12,361 nucleotides of DNA from Flammeovirgaceae bacterium (GCA_003229495.1 QIEB01000565.1:1-12361), one strand, 5' to 3'; positions 1 through 7,068 are shown, counted from the stretch's first letter. Translations and numbers: made by a program. Notes: a model not told the origin generated them from the letters alone.

Positions 1-1187
1 GTGATCCCATACAAAAGCATGCCAAGATCCCACCGTGGATAAAAGGGATTATCACCGATCTGGTAAATAAAGACGCCACCTACGGATACTGTCACTCCAA
101 GGGCGTTCGGGAAACCAGAAAGTTTTTAGCAGCGCAAACTAATCTAAGGGGCGGCGCTCAAATCACCGAAGATGATGTGTTATTTTTCAATGGCCTGGGT
201 GATGCCATCTCAAAATTATATCAATTCCTACACTCCAGTTCCAGGATCATCGGCCCATCTCCCGCGTACGCTACCCATAGTTCGGCAGAAGCTGCCCATG
301 CCAATGCAGATCCACTTACCTACCGTTTGGATCCTGAAAACAGCTGGTATCCTGATTTGGAAGATATGCACAACCAGATCAGGTATAATCCAAACATCAT
401 CGGGATATTGATAATCAATCCGGATAATCCCACCGGTATGGTATATCCACTGGATACTTTAAAGAAAATTGTGCGGATGGCCCGGGACTACCAGCTAATT
501 TTGGTCAGTGATGAAATTTACCACCACATTACCTACCATGAGACCACGTCCTATGCTTTATCTGAAATAATTGAAGACGTTCCCGGTATTGCATTATCAG
601 GCATCTCAAAGGAACTGCCCTGGCCAGGAGCACGATGCGGTTGGATGGAATTCTATAATAGACATGTGGACAATGACTTCTCAGATCTATGTACCGCTCT
701 TGAGAACGTAAAAATGACCGAAGTTTGTGCCACCACCCTTCCACAAAAAGCTATTCCCCTGATCATGTCAGATCCCCGGTATGGTGAATATCGCCACCAA
801 CTCAACCAGGCCATTGGTGCCAGGGGTAAAACTGTAGCAAAAATACTTGGTGAGCTGCCGTACATTCATTTTAATGAAACCTTCGGCGCATTCTATAATA
901 CTATTGTATTTAAGAGCGGGGTACTTAAACCAGAGCAATATCTGAAAACTGAAGACCCTCAGATAACCAAGTTATTGGTGGAGTGGATTGATCCTGCACT
1001 GCCACTCGACAAACGATTTGCTTACTACCTGTTGGCCACTACCGGCGTCTGCGTAGTACCGCTGTCCTCATTTCATTCTGAACTTTTGGGCTTCCGGGTA
1101 ACCCTGCTGGAGGAAGATCCTGACTTACTGGCTGTCATATTTGAGAAAATAAGAGATGCCATTCAGGAGTATTGTACTGCTATTTAG
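1..1187 (+). CDS. PLP-dependent class I/II aminotransferase, 5'-truncated by the window edge
   Basis: This is a fold-type I aminotransferase. It would move an amino group between an amino acid and a 2-oxo acid using pyridoxal phosphate in the cytoplasm; the substrate cannot be told. The frame is open from base 3 to the TAG at 1185-1187, about 394 codons, and the real start lies upstream. The GTG at 177 is internal, because the family-like segment DPIQKHAKIPPWIKGI is encoded before it. Visible motifs are NPDNPTG (cofactor and substrate binding), VSDEIYHHITY (Asp and Tyr contacting PLP) and SGISKELPWPGARCGW. In the last, Lys (codon 609-611) should be the Schiff-base lysine and the Arg should bind phosphate. 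The ELPWPG stretch after the lysine differs from the usual SK-x-[FY]-G/A-x-x-G of AspC/AlaA enzymes, so it is probably a less-studied subgroup. Family membership is certain, specificity unknown. Confidence 0.93.
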   Translation, partial: DPIQKHAKIPPWIKGIITDLVNKDATYGYCHSKGVRETRKFLAAQTNLRGGAQITEDDVLFFNGLGDAISKLYQFLHSSSRIIGPSPAYATHSSAEAAHANADPLTYRLDPENSWYPDLEDMHNQIRYNPNIIGILIINPDNPTGMVYPLDTLKKIVRMARDYQLILVSDEIYHHITYHETTSYALSEIIEDVPGIALSGISKELPWPGARCGWMEFYNRHVDNDFSDLCTALENVKMTEVCATTLPQKAIPLIMSDPRYGEYRHQLNQAIGARGKTVAKILGELPYIHFNETFGAFYNTIVFKSGVLKPEQYLKTEDPQITKLLVEWIDPALPLDKRFAYYLLATTGVCVVPLSSFHSELLGFRVTLLEEDPDLLAVIFEKIRDAIQEYCTAI

Positions 1188-1211
1188 CCCGGAATTGATA
1201 TCTCACCGTAA

Positions 1212-1268
1212 GGTCCCAACAACAATCGGGACCATTCCTGCTCCAGGAACACCTAATTATCATTAGGT
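1212..1268. repeat. Three consecutive hairpins after the aminotransferase gene
   Basis: Three perfect inverted repeats lie end to end, each separated by one base. GGTCCC (1212-1217) pairs with GGGACC (1228-1233) across a 10-nt loop. TTCCTG (1235-1240) pairs with CAGGAA (1244-1249) across CTC. ACCTAAT (1251-1257) pairs with ATTAGGT (1262-1268) across TATC. They begin 24 bases past the aminotransferase stop and run into AT-rich sequence. The simplest reading is a 3' processing or termination structure for the aminotransferase transcript. No real T-run follows, so classical intrinsic termination is uncertain. Confidence 0.5.
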
Positions 1269-1347
1269 ATATATATTAAATTGTACTATTTTAAGTTTAT
1301 AGCACTATTTAGGCTTATTTTTATAGTTTAAAGAATATTATTGCCTA

Positions 1348-1355
1348 TATTTTTG
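1348..1355 (+). promoter_or_regulatory. Candidate Bacteroidota -7 element upstream of amt
   Basis: TATTTTTG matches the Bacteroidota -7 consensus TAnnTTTG. The expected upstream TTTG-like -33 element is only approximated by TTTA at 1327-1330. The match lies 227 bases before the amt ATG, so it would imply a long leader. In DNA this AT-rich such a match can arise by chance. Confidence 0.2.
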
Positions 1356-1420
1356 TTATTTTTCAAATGAAGGGTTAAAAATTACCGTCAAAATTCCGAT
1401 ATTTTAATAAAAAGAACAAT

Positions 1421-1517
1421 ATCAGTGATATTTACATGGTATAAATATCATTTTCATTACTTTTTTATTTATTTAGGGAAAATTTTTAACCAGAATACTT
1501 TCATAAGTATCACTGAT
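1421..1517. promoter_or_regulatory. Inverted pair of 10-mers upstream of amt (possible operator)
   Basis: ATCAGTGATA at 1421-1430 recurs as its exact reverse complement TATCACTGAT at 1508-1517, with 77 bases between. The left copy sits inside a smaller inverted repeat, AATATC-AGT-GATATT (1419-1433). The right copy ends 65 bases before the amt ATG. The arrangement would suit a dimeric regulator binding two sites and controlling amt. No known regulator motif is recognised, and the low-complexity background weakens the case. Confidence 0.3.
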
Positions 1518-1582
1518 GGTCTTTATTTGGATTTACATTTTAAAAACCAAATAACCAACAGGATTTGAAAACTATCTAAATT

Positions 1583-2872
1583 ATGAAAGAAGGATTTACA
1601 GAACTAGTTACAACTTCGGCTTCTGATGCCGTTAGCCTTGCCGAAATCAGCGGACAGGTGGCACAGAATTTTTTGACCATAAATAATGTATGGATGATGG
1701 TGGCCACATTCCTGGTATTCATCATGCATCTGGGATTTGCCGGCGTGGAAGCAGGATTTGGTCAGTCCAAGAACACGGTCAACATATTATTTAAAAATAC
1801 CCTAACACCCCTTATCGGGATCCTTACCTATTATGTTATAGGTTTTAACCTGATGTATCCGGGGGAATTTTCCCTGGGAGAGTGGTTTGGTTTTGGAGGG
1901 TTTTTCCTGTCACTACCTGAAGGCGGCGAAGGACTGGCTTATGCTGACGGCGGCTACACATACTGGACTGACTTTTTATTCCAGGCCATGTTTGCTGCCA
2001 CAGCTGCCACTATCGTCTCGGGGGCGGTTGCTGAAAGAATAAAGATCAATGCCTACTTAATATTTACAGTAATATTCGTAGGGTTGGTTTACCCATTTGT
2101 CGGTAGTTGGAAATGGGGCGCCGGATGGCTGGACGCCATAGGCTTCTATGATTTTGCAGGATCTACTTTGGTACATTCCGTAGGTGGTTGGGGAGCTCTG
2201 GCCGGAATTATGATTATCGGGCCGCGTCTTGGGAAGTACGTAGGCGGAAAAGTGATCGACAAACCAGGCTCAAGTGTCCCTTTAGCTACCATGGGTGTAT
2301 TCTTATTGTGGTTTGGCTGGTTCGGTTTTAACGGCGGCTCCGTATTATCCGCCGATCCGGGGGCGGTCTCAAGAGTATTGGTAACCACCTGTCTGGCAGC
2401 TTCTATGGGAGGAATCGGAGGTTACATCACCGGGTGGGTGGTGTTTAGAAGGCTGGATCTGGGTATGGTATTAAACGGTATCCTGGCCGGACTGGTAGGT
2501 ATTACTGCGGGAGCGGATGTAATCAGTCCACAATGGTCTCTATTGGTGGGACTGGTAGCCGGTGTACTGGTAGTACTTTCTGCCATTACCCTGGATAAAT
2601 TTAAGCTGGATGATGTAGTGGGCGCTGTTTCCGTGCACCTTACTTGTGGAATATGGGGGACCCTGGCAGTAGGAATATTCAGTGCCGGGCATTCTTTTGT
2701 TACCCAACTGATCGGGGTACTAGCGATAGGAGCAGTGGCATTCTTATCGGCTTTGACCATTTTCAAAGTAATGGATATGATTGCCGGAATCCGGGTTAGT
2801 GAACAACACGAAACTGAAGGTCTGGATAGCCACGAACATGGAATCCGGGGCTATACCATCATTTTAGAATAA
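1583..2872 (+). CDS. amt: Ammonium transporter, Amt/Rh family
   Basis: This is an inner-membrane ammonium transporter of 429 residues, a full-length Amt of the usual 11-helix type. Key pore residues known from E. coli AmtB align with constant offsets. They are the Phe gate F137, W178, D190 in YDFAGSTLVHS, the twin histidines H198 and H352 (in SVHLTCGIWG), and F249 and S253 in WFGFNGGS. The first helix (from about residue 37) reads MHLGFAGVEAGFGQSKN, closer to the eukaryotic AMT1-like branch than to the AmtB FYGG version. There is no clear cleaved signal peptide in the roughly 30 hydrophilic N-terminal residues. The cytosolic tail with EGLDSHEHG resembles the P-II-contacting tail of Amt proteins, yet no glnK adjoins it here. 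It is probably cotranscribed with the downstream porin and responsive to nitrogen limitation (inference). Confidence 0.97.
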   Translation: MKEGFTELVTTSASDAVSLAEISGQVAQNFLTINNVWMMVATFLVFIMHLGFAGVEAGFGQSKNTVNILFKNTLTPLIGILTYYVIGFNLMYPGEFSLGEWFGFGGFFLSLPEGGEGLAYADGGYTYWTDFLFQAMFAATAATIVSGAVAERIKINAYLIFTVIFVGLVYPFVGSWKWGAGWLDAIGFYDFAGSTLVHSVGGWGALAGIMIIGPRLGKYVGGKVIDKPGSSVPLATMGVFLLWFGWFGFNGGSVLSADPGAVSRVLVTTCLAASMGGIGGYITGWVVFRRLDLGMVLNGILAGLVGITAGADVISPQWSLLVGLVAGVLVVLSAITLDKFKLDDVVGAVSVHLTCGIWGTLAVGIFSAGHSFVTQLIGVLAIGAVAFLSALTIFKVMDMIAGIRVSEQHETEGLDSHEHGIRGYTIILE

Positions 2873-2917
2873 AGAGTCTAATCAAAACATTACTGAATTA
2901 TTTAAACATCAATTAAT

Positions 2918-3919
2918 ATGAAAAAGACGATTTTACTATCAAGCTTGATGCTGATCGCATCGTTTGCAGGGTTTGCTCAAGATGACGAGAATCCTTTGGT
3001 GATTTCAGGAAGTGTCGACACTTACTATAAATACCAGTTTTCACAAATAACCGGTCAGACCAGCTTTGCTCAGGATATAAATTCCTTCTCACTGGGAATG
3101 GCAAATATTATTCTATCAAAAGAGGTAGGAAAGGCCTCCTTTGTGGCCGACATAGCTTTCGGTCCAAGAGCCGATGCCAGCGCTCCCGGAGCCATTCAAA
3201 ATCTTTATATCTCTTATTCCCTGTCTAATAAAGTGTCAGTTACCGGAGGATTCATGGGAACATTTGTAGGCTATGAAGTGATCTCACCAACTGGTAATTT
3301 CAACTACTCCACCTCTTATCTGTTTTCTACCGGGCCATTTCAAAATGGGGGGCTAAAGTTTGATTTTGCTATTTCCGAAAAATTCGGATTTATGGTAGGG
3401 GTATTCAACGAATTTGATTCTTATACCAATAGTAGCGGTGGATTGGATTTTGGTGCCCAGATCTATGTAGCACCCATAGAAGGACTTGAGGCATACTTTA
3501 ACTTTGTCACCAGTAATGATTCCGGTACCGAAATTGATTTGACCGCAACCTATCAGGTCACTGACAAGTTGATGTTCGGGCTGAACACTGCTAAGCGTAC
3601 CACCGGTCAGTTCTTTGATGAAAATGTTGGTGCCGGGTTAAATTTTAATGGTGCAGCATTGTATGCAAACTATTCCTTCAGCGACAGTTTTGCTCTGGGT
3701 GTAAGAGGAGAAACCTATAATGATGAGGACGGTGGAATATTGTCAGATGTATCCAGCAGGGTGAATGCCTTTACGATTTCAGCCAACATTGGGTCCGGTC
3801 CTTTGAAACTGATCCCGGAGATACGCTTTGATAAAGCAAATGAGGATATCTTCGAGGATGGAGAGGATCTGACTGATTCTTTCGCACAATTCTTAGTTGC
3901 TGCAGTATTTTCCTTCTAA
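2918..3919 (+). CDS. Outer-membrane beta-barrel porin, OmpL-like (BBP2 type)
   Basis: A 333-residue secreted protein. Residues 1-20 form a signal peptide (MKK, a hydrophobic core, then AGFA before Gln21). The mature part is rich in alternating aromatic and polar strands with Gly/Asn/Asp turns and ends in Phe, as outer-membrane barrels do. The opening VISGSVDTYYKYQF (residues 28-41) and the stretch around GFMGTFVGYEVISP and NYSTSYLFSTGPFQNGG (about 111-145) look like the putative beta-barrel porin-2 family (PF07642). That assignment is from memory of the family pattern, not from a search. The gene starts 45 bp after amt on the same strand, so it is probably cotranscribed and may let ammonium or small nitrogen compounds cross the outer membrane (inference). 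Acidic loops near residues 268-272 and 308-320 suggest a cation preference, but this is speculative. Confidence 0.85.
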   Translation: MKKTILLSSLMLIASFAGFAQDDENPLVISGSVDTYYKYQFSQITGQTSFAQDINSFSLGMANIILSKEVGKASFVADIAFGPRADASAPGAIQNLYISYSLSNKVSVTGGFMGTFVGYEVISPTGNFNYSTSYLFSTGPFQNGGLKFDFAISEKFGFMVGVFNEFDSYTNSSGGLDFGAQIYVAPIEGLEAYFNFVTSNDSGTEIDLTATYQVTDKLMFGLNTAKRTTGQFFDENVGAGLNFNGAALYANYSFSDSFALGVRGETYNDEDGGILSDVSSRVNAFTISANIGSGPLKLIPEIRFDKANEDIFEDGEDLTDSFAQFLVAAVFSF

Positions 3920-3930
3920 GTATATATAAA

Positions 3931-3954
3931 GAGTCCCCGTCGATGGCGGGGCTC
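3931..3954. terminator. GC-rich hairpin between porin and DUF4468 genes
   Basis: CCCCGTC (3935-3941) pairs with GGCGGGG (3945-3951), including one U-G pair, around a GAT loop. It is extended by GAG/CTC (3931-3933, 3952-3954) with one bulged T. It lies 11 bases after the porin stop and 17 bases before the next ATG. On the plus strand no T-run follows, so it may be a leaky terminator or an RNA 3'-end protector that lowers expression of the downstream gene. The minus-strand tail CTTTATATAT is slightly more T-rich, but no minus-strand gene ends here. Confidence 0.5.
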
Positions 3955-3971
3955 CTATAATTCTTACTACC

Positions 3972-4562
3972 ATGAAAAAAATAACATTATCTCTATCACT
4001 AGCAATTTTTTATCTGGCCGTCATTGGTCAAACTAATCAGCCACTGCCCTTAAATGAACTGGGTCTAATTACCTATAGCGAAGTAGTTCAAGTGGAAGAG
4101 GCTGGTAAAGAACTTTTACTAACCAATGCCTTCAACTACCTGCTTTCATTGGTAGATAATCATAAAAATCTTAAAAAAGGCCCATTTATTAACGAAGACA
4201 GCACCGAAATTCATCTACCGCTGGCCTATACGGTGTACCGTGACTTCCCCGTCCATTCCCCTCATGGCGTGATCAAATATGAATTTACTGTTTCTGTCAA
4301 AGATGGCCGTTACCGTTATGTGGCAACCAATTTTGTTTTCCACTATTTGGAAAGAAACAGGTACGGAAAGTTTGTAGAAGTTAAGGGGAAATCAAAGCCA
4401 CTGGAAGAACCCTTTTATAAAGGCAGTCAAAAACTGTGGGACCGGCACAAACAGCAGGCAGGCGAAAAGATCCGCACCTTTGCAGAGAGTTTGCATGCTG
4501 AGATGTTCATGCTTCCGGAAGGTCCTAAAGAAGAGATCGTCAAGGTTAATGAGGATTGGTAG
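3972..4562 (+). CDS. Secreted DUF4468-like protein of unknown function
   Basis: A 196-residue protein with an N-terminal signal peptide: MKK, a hydrophobic run to about residue 18, and probable cleavage near GQ20-T21, a common Bacteroidota pattern. The mature protein resembles DUF4468 (TBP-like fold) proteins, which are mostly found in Bacteroidota. The likeness rests on an N-terminal strand with ITYSEVVQVEEAGKELL (33-49), a predicted helix, and then IKYEFTVSVKDGRYRYVATN (101-120) with the typical KDGRYRY strand. A charged helix (about 150-178) follows, with no C-terminal sorting domain. No function is known for the family. There is no lipobox cysteine, so a soluble periplasmic location is most likely. 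It follows the amt-porin pair by 52 bp across a hairpin, so it may be a weakly expressed third gene of that unit or independent. Confidence 0.75.
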   Translation: MKKITLSLSLAIFYLAVIGQTNQPLPLNELGLITYSEVVQVEEAGKELLLTNAFNYLLSLVDNHKNLKKGPFINEDSTEIHLPLAYTVYRDFPVHSPHGVIKYEFTVSVKDGRYRYVATNFVFHYLERNRYGKFVEVKGKSKPLEEPFYKGSQKLWDRHKQQAGEKIRTFAESLHAEMFMLPEGPKEEIVKVNEDW

Positions 4563-4573
4563 AAAATAGAAAA

Positions 4574-4591
4574 GGAGGTATAAATACCTCC
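4574..4591. terminator. Bidirectional intrinsic terminator between converging operons
   Basis: GGAGGTA (4574-4580) pairs perfectly with TACCTCC (4585-4591) around TAAA. AAA (4571-4573) and TTT (4593-4595) can extend the stem past a bulged C. It lies 11 bases after the stop of the DUF4468-like gene. The plus-strand tail is CTTTCC. On the minus strand the hairpin is followed by TTTTCTATTTTCT, a much better release tract. It can therefore end the minus-strand glt-thr transcript about 250 bases past the thrC stop as well as the plus-strand transcript. Confidence 0.75.
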
Positions 4592-4598
4592 CTTTCCA

Positions 4599-4654
4599 AT
4601 TGTTTGATCACAATCTACTAGTTTGTGCTCTTTGTGTTCAAAGTAACAAACAAT
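4599..4654. other. Possible three-way-junction RNA structure
   Basis: An outer perfect 8-bp repeat, ATTGTTTG (4599-4606) with CAAACAAT (4647-4654), encloses two hairpins. One is CACAA (4609-4613) with TTGTG (4623-4627). The other is CTTTG (4630-4634) with CAAAG (4639-4643) around TGTT. Together they form a two-armed junction with few unpaired bases. It is not a tRNA: there is no anticodon arm or CCA end. On the minus strand it would lie in the thrC 3' untranslated region just before the 4574-4591 terminator. The sequence is AT-rich, so chance folding is possible. Confidence 0.3.
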
Positions 4655-4780
4655 AATTAACCATTAACCTTAATAAAGGTAGGCATTCCCCATACCTAAA
4701 AAAAGCCGTCTTTGGTGTATCCCTGAAAAAATACAATCCGTCTATTTTAGATTAGTAATATTTGAAATTTCATAAATTAT

Positions 4781-4795
4781 CGCCGATTGATGGCG
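4781..4795 (-). terminator. Weak hairpin downstream of thrC
   Basis: On the minus strand CGCC and GGCG pair around ATCAATC, 43 bases after the thrC stop, followed by ATAATTTATG. The stem is only 4 bp and the tail is poor in T-runs, so at best it is a weak terminator or pause site upstream of the stronger hairpin at 4574-4591. Confidence 0.25.
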
Positions 4796-4838
4796 GTGTT
4801 ATTGGAAATATTAAAATCACATTTCACTGCCCTACACC

Positions 4839-6137
4839 CTAATTTGCTAGAATATAGTCCTTAAACTCATCAAAGGAAGAAGACAGCGATATAGAATGTT
4901 TCTTCTGGTTGAGGATTTCTTTCAATCGGTCTGGTATGACTACCGGTTCGGATACCAAAGGCCCAACCACATCCAAAAATTTTGCCGGATGGGCAGTACC
5001 CAGGAAGACACCAACCGAATCAGGATCAACTTTATGGTATTCCTGTAAACCAAGATATCCTACTGCTCCGTGGGGATCCATAATATATCCCGTCTTACTA
5101 TATATATATGAAATAACGTTTCTGGTTTTTTCATCACCAAAGGTAAATCCATGCACATGTTTGCATAGTTCCTTCAGGTCGTGGGCATATAGATCAACTA
5201 TACGATCAAAATTACTGGGGTTTCCAACGTCCATAGCATTGCTAATGGTGGCCACCGATGGTTTGGGTTGAAACTCCCCGGATAATAGATAGTCAAAGAA
5301 CACTTTGTTTTCGTTGTTAGCTGCAATGAACCGATGAATTGGGAGGCCCATTTTTTTGGCGAGCAATCCCCCCATTAGGTTCCCGAAATTTCCACTGGGT
5401 ACTGAACAAACCACTGCTCTATTCAAATGTTTTAGTTTGGCATATGCCTGAAAATAGTAAAAGGATTGAGGGATCAACCTGGCGATATTAATAGAATTGG
5501 CAGAGGTGAGTTTTCGATACCTTTTAAGGTCCGGATCCAGGAACGCTGATTTCACCAGACCCTGACAATCATCGAAAGTACCATCAATTTCCAAAGCGGT
5601 TACGTTCCCGCCCATGGTGGTTAGCTGCTTTTCCTGGATTTCGCTGACCTTTCCTGAAGGGTACAGGATAACCACATCAATGCCCGGGACCTGAAAGAAA
5701 CCATGAGCTACCGCACTTCCAGTATCCCCGGAAGTTGCTACCAGAATACAAGGTTTAGCATCGGACTCTTTCCACAAATGGGCCATTATTCGAGCCATAA
5801 AGCGCGCACCAAAATCCTTGAACGCCAGGGTGGGGCCATGAAATAGTTCCAGGCAGTAAGCTCTTTCGGTAACCGGTACTAAAGGTACTTCAAAGTAGAA
5901 AACGTCCTGTATAATCTCCTGTAAAGATGTGGCGTCCAAATCGTCTTTCAGTAGTGCCCAAGCCACTTCATAGGCAATTTCAGTAAAACTCAGGTTCTGG
6001 ATATCCCTAAAAAAGGAATCCGGCAGTTCAGGGATAAAATCCGGCATGAACAAGCCATTGTCATCCGGAAGGCCTTGCATAATAGCTTCCTTGAGGCTGT
6101 ACCTGGTGGACGGGTTATTGGTACTATAGAGTTTCAT
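4839..6137 (-). CDS. thrC: Threonine synthase
   Basis: Last step of threonine synthesis: O-phosphohomoserine and water give threonine and phosphate, with PLP, in the cytoplasm. The 432 residues match the size of the E. coli-type enzyme. The N-terminus MKLYSTNNPSTRYSLKEAI is typical of this class. FHGPTLAFKDFGARF (residues 99-113) carries the PLP lysine K107. LVATSGDTGSAVAHG (132-146) and VPSGNFGNLMGG (246-257) are the PLP-phosphate binding loops. The C-terminal part includes MDPHGAVG and LGTAHPAKF. Its ATG (6135-6137) follows the thrB TGA by a single base, so translational coupling is likely. It is the last gene of the minus-strand unit, converging on the plus-strand DUF4468-like gene. Nothing is missing. 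Confidence 0.97.
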   Translation of the reverse strand: MKLYSTNNPSTRYSLKEAIMQGLPDDNGLFMPDFIPELPDSFFRDIQNLSFTEIAYEVAWALLKDDLDATSLQEIIQDVFYFEVPLVPVTERAYCLELFHGPTLAFKDFGARFMARIMAHLWKESDAKPCILVATSGDTGSAVAHGFFQVPGIDVVILYPSGKVSEIQEKQLTTMGGNVTALEIDGTFDDCQGLVKSAFLDPDLKRYRKLTSANSINIARLIPQSFYYFQAYAKLKHLNRAVVCSVPSGNFGNLMGGLLAKKMGLPIHRFIAANNENKVFFDYLLSGEFQPKPSVATISNAMDVGNPSNFDRIVDLYAHDLKELCKHVHGFTFGDEKTRNVISYIYSKTGYIMDPHGAVGYLGLQEYHKVDPDSVGVFLGTAHPAKFLDVVGPLVSEPVVIPDRLKEILNQKKHSISLSSSFDEFKDYILAN

Positions 6138-6138
6138 A

Positions 6139-7068
6139 TCAGGAGATGATCAAAGGGCCTTGCTGATTCACCAAGGAAATAAACCGGTCGCTGGAAATAT
6201 TCAGGGACTGGAAACATTCATTCATAGCTTCTCCAACCTGAATGGCAATATCCCGGGAACGGCTAAGAGAGAAGATACTTGGTCCGGAACCTGAGATTCC
6301 GCATCCCAGCGCTCCAGCCTCTAATGCCGCAGCTTTGACTTGATCGAAGCCCGGAATAAGCATAGAGCGCACTGGTTCGATAATTACATCTTCCATAGAT
6401 CTGCCTATTAGTGCATAATCTTCTTTTATTAGCCCTGTTACCAACCCGGCTACATTTCCCCATTGTTGAACCGCATCCTTTAGCAGGATGCTCTTCTTTA
6501 ATATGCTTCTGGCATCCTTAGTGGCAATTTCTATATGGGGATGAATTATGGTAGCATAAAGGTCCTTAGGGGAGTCAATTTTTACTACATCCAAAGGGTT
6601 ATAGCTCCGGATTAATACAAATCCGCCCAGTAGTGCCGGGGCCACGTTATCCGCATGGGCCTCTCCGCAAGCCATGGCTTCTCCCTGCATGGCAAAAGGT
6701 AGAAGATCCGATACCTTCAGGGGGTTATCAAGCAAAGCATTTAGACCAAAAATCCCCGCCACCGCACTGGCAGCACTGGACCCCAAGCCACTGCCCAGGG
6801 GCATTTTCTTGTGTAAGTAGATGTCGACGCCTGGCTGAATGTCAAGATGATCTATAAACGCCTTTATTGCTACCGAAACGGTGTTTCTTTCAGCGTCTTT
6901 GGGCAGTAGTCCTCTATCTCCATAAATTTCCTTGATTTTAATTCCTGGTGAATCTGTCAATTTGATCAACACTTCGTCTCCGGGTTCATGCACCGCAAAC
7001 CCCAAAATATCATATCCGCAAGTGACGTTGGCAACAGTTGCGGGAGCAAAGACTTTTATACTTTTCAC
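6139..7068 (-). CDS. thrB: Homoserine kinase
   Basis: A GHMP-superfamily kinase that phosphorylates homoserine with ATP to give the substrate of ThrC. It has 309 residues, the normal length. VFAPATVANVTCGYDILGFA (6-25) is the homoserine-kinase opening. PLGSGLGSSAASA (90-102) is the glycine-rich ATP loop. HADNVAPALLGG (138-149) and GCGISGSGPSIF (255-266) are the further GHMP motifs. The start is GTG (7066-7068), chosen because the conserved N-terminus begins straight after it and no ATG is available nearby. It lies 3 bases past the thrA TAA, with AGGA about 10 bases upstream as a weak ribosome site, and ends one base before thrC. Both junctions suggest coupled translation. Confidence 0.96.
   Translation of the reverse strand: MKSIKVFAPATVANVTCGYDILGFAVHEPGDEVLIKLTDSPGIKIKEIYGDRGLLPKDAERNTVSVAIKAFIDHLDIQPGVDIYLHKKMPLGSGLGSSAASAVAGIFGLNALLDNPLKVSDLLPFAMQGEAMACGEAHADNVAPALLGGFVLIRSYNPLDVVKIDSPKDLYATIIHPHIEIATKDARSILKKSILLKDAVQQWGNVAGLVTGLIKEDYALIGRSMEDVIIEPVRSMLIPGFDQVKAAALEAGALGCGISGSGPSIFSLSRSRDIAIQVGEAMNECFQSLNISSDRFISLVNQQGPLIIS

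Larger units (their letters stand above)
1188..1582. other. AT-rich intergenic region upstream of amt
   Basis: This 395-bp stretch has no credible coding frame. The first 80 bases are mixed in composition and carry three adjacent inverted repeats. The remaining roughly 310 bases are very AT-rich and should contain the amt promoter and leader. The stretch includes one Bacteroidota-like -7 match and an inverted pair of 10-mers, each listed separately. I saw no sigma-54 GG-N10-GC signature, no NtrC-type palindrome and no riboswitch that I recognise. Confidence 0.7.

Noticed and set aside
177..179. GTG as a start codon of the aminotransferase
   Set aside because: The frame is open upstream to the window edge and encodes family-like sequence, so this codon is internal.
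1188..1582. Sigma-54/NtrC promoter for amt
   Set aside because: I looked for GG-N10-GC and TGCACC-type palindromes and found none convincing.
2422..2766. 114-codon minus-strand open frame inside amt
   Set aside because: Rich in Pro, Thr and Ser as expected for the antisense of membrane-helix codons, and it has no independent support.
4574..4579. GGAGGT as a ribosome binding site
   Set aside because: It forms one arm of a perfect hairpin and no suitable coding frame starts after it.
4599..4654. A tRNA gene
   Set aside because: It has only two internal arms, no 7-nt anticodon loop, no T-arm consensus and no CCA end.
3935..4795. A repeat family shared by the hairpins at 3931-3954 and 4781-4795
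   Set aside because: They share only GATGGCGG, too short to call a repeat element.
4909..5271. 120-codon open frame opposite thrC
   Set aside because: Antisense to a well-conserved gene, with no recognisable domain. It is best explained by the codon bias of thrC.
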